From: Desulfobacterales bacterium
GTDB lineage: Bacteria > Desulfobacterota > Desulfobulbia > Desulfobulbales > BM004
Direction of reading: 5' to 3'
DNA length: 6,577 nucleotides
Assembly (NCBI GenBank): GCA_012974315.1
Contig: JAAXQI010000023.1
Span: 1-6,577 of the forward strand
A program made the position numbers and the translations under genes. Under the pieces are notes generated by a model that had not been told where the DNA came from, did not search any database, and saw only the letters and a list, made by a program, of their open reading frames with translations. Position 1 is the first letter of the stretch. Every line of letters begins with the position of its first letter. Shown here piece by piece: positions 6,471-6,577 of the stretch.

Positions 6471-6508
6471 CTAAAGTTTAAAGTGAGCTAAAATTAAAAG
6501 TTAAAAGT
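6471..6508. repeat. AT-rich heptad repeats just upstream of lolC
   Basis: On the + strand the units are CTAAAGT (6471-6477) and TTAAAGT (6478-6484), a 3-base interruption GAG, then CTAAAAT (6488-6494), TAAAAGT (6495-6501) and TAAAAGT (6502-6508). It begins only 15 bp from the lolC start codon, so it lies in the lolC leader. Low sequence complexity makes some of the periodicity less certain than in the neighbouring array. Confidence 0.55.
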
Positions 6509-6527
6509 GTCTGAAGTTATAAAAAAC

Positions 6528-6558
6528 AGGTTAAAGGACAAAGGTTAAAGGTAAAAGG
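6528..6558. repeat. 7-bp tandem repeat upstream of lolC, ending at the adapter
   Basis: After AGG (6528-6530) come TTAAAGG (6531-6537), ACAAAGG (6538-6544), TTAAAGG (6545-6551) and TAAAAGG (6552-6558), with exact 7-base periodicity. The units are the reverse complement type of those at 5156-5183. The array runs straight into the adapter, so its full length is unknown. Confidence 0.75.
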
Positions 6559-6577
6559 CTGTCTCTTATACACATCT
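6559..6577. other. Nextera/Tn5 mosaic-end adapter (not native DNA)
   Basis: CTGTCTCTTATACACATCT is the exact reverse complement of the 19-bp Tn5 mosaic end AGATGTGTATAAGAGACAG used in transposase-based library kits. It occupies precisely the last 19 bases of the window. This is untrimmed sequencing adapter and not part of the genome. Confidence 0.97.

Noticed and set aside
4340..6558. CRISPR array
   Set aside because: The repeats are 7-8 bp units in direct contact with no unique spacers, and no cas gene is present.
6559..6577. End of a real Tn5-type transposon
   Set aside because: It is the engineered mosaic end, exactly 19 bases long and exactly at the contig terminus, which is the signature of library adapter rather than a resident element.

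Overview
The window encodes outer-membrane biology (an exported beta-barrel protein and a LolC/LolD lipoprotein-release transporter), so it comes from a Gram-negative, diderm bacterium. It is moderately AT-rich, and the style of the LolC and BioA proteins would suit a Desulfobacterota (delta-proteobacterial) genome. That placement is inference from memory of the families and has not been tested by a search. The right end finishes exactly on the 19-bp Tn5/Nextera mosaic-end adapter, so this is a contig end from a transposase-made library and the last 19 bases are not native.

Layout. Positions 76-687 (+) encode an exported SYLF/YSC84-domain protein. Positions 761-1900 (+) encode a signal-peptide-bearing DUF481 outer-membrane protein. 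Both have an almost identical strong Shine-Dalgarno and they probably form a small envelope operon, closed by an intrinsic terminator at 2003-2050. Positions 2051-2840 are a scar of a mobile element. It holds an 18-bp perfect palindrome, unassigned spacer, the catalytic half of a tyrosine recombinase (2247-2747), and the 5' 42 nt of a tRNA-Lys(CTT) gene on the minus strand (2798-2839). The tRNA identity stops exactly at the end of the anticodon arm, and the tRNA still has a good promoter. Next come bioA (2950-4302, +; biotin synthesis) and, convergent to it, lolD (4384-5094, -) and lolC (5190-6455, -).

How the genes work together. LolC (permease, of the single-permease LolF-like type by context) and LolD (ATPase) should form the inner-membrane complex that releases lipoproteins for transport to the outer membrane. 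The SYLF and DUF481 proteins are also envelope proteins but have no demonstrated link to it. BioA stands alone here with no other bio gene.

The least explained feature is a set of short tandem repeats (7-8 bp units built on CCTT-NNA / TTAAAGG) in three separate intergenic gaps: after bioA, between lolC and lolD, and upstream of lolC. The copies on the two sides of lolC are in inverted orientation. I see no wholly new gene system in this window. The repeat family and the split tRNA/recombinase scar are the parts worth following up.
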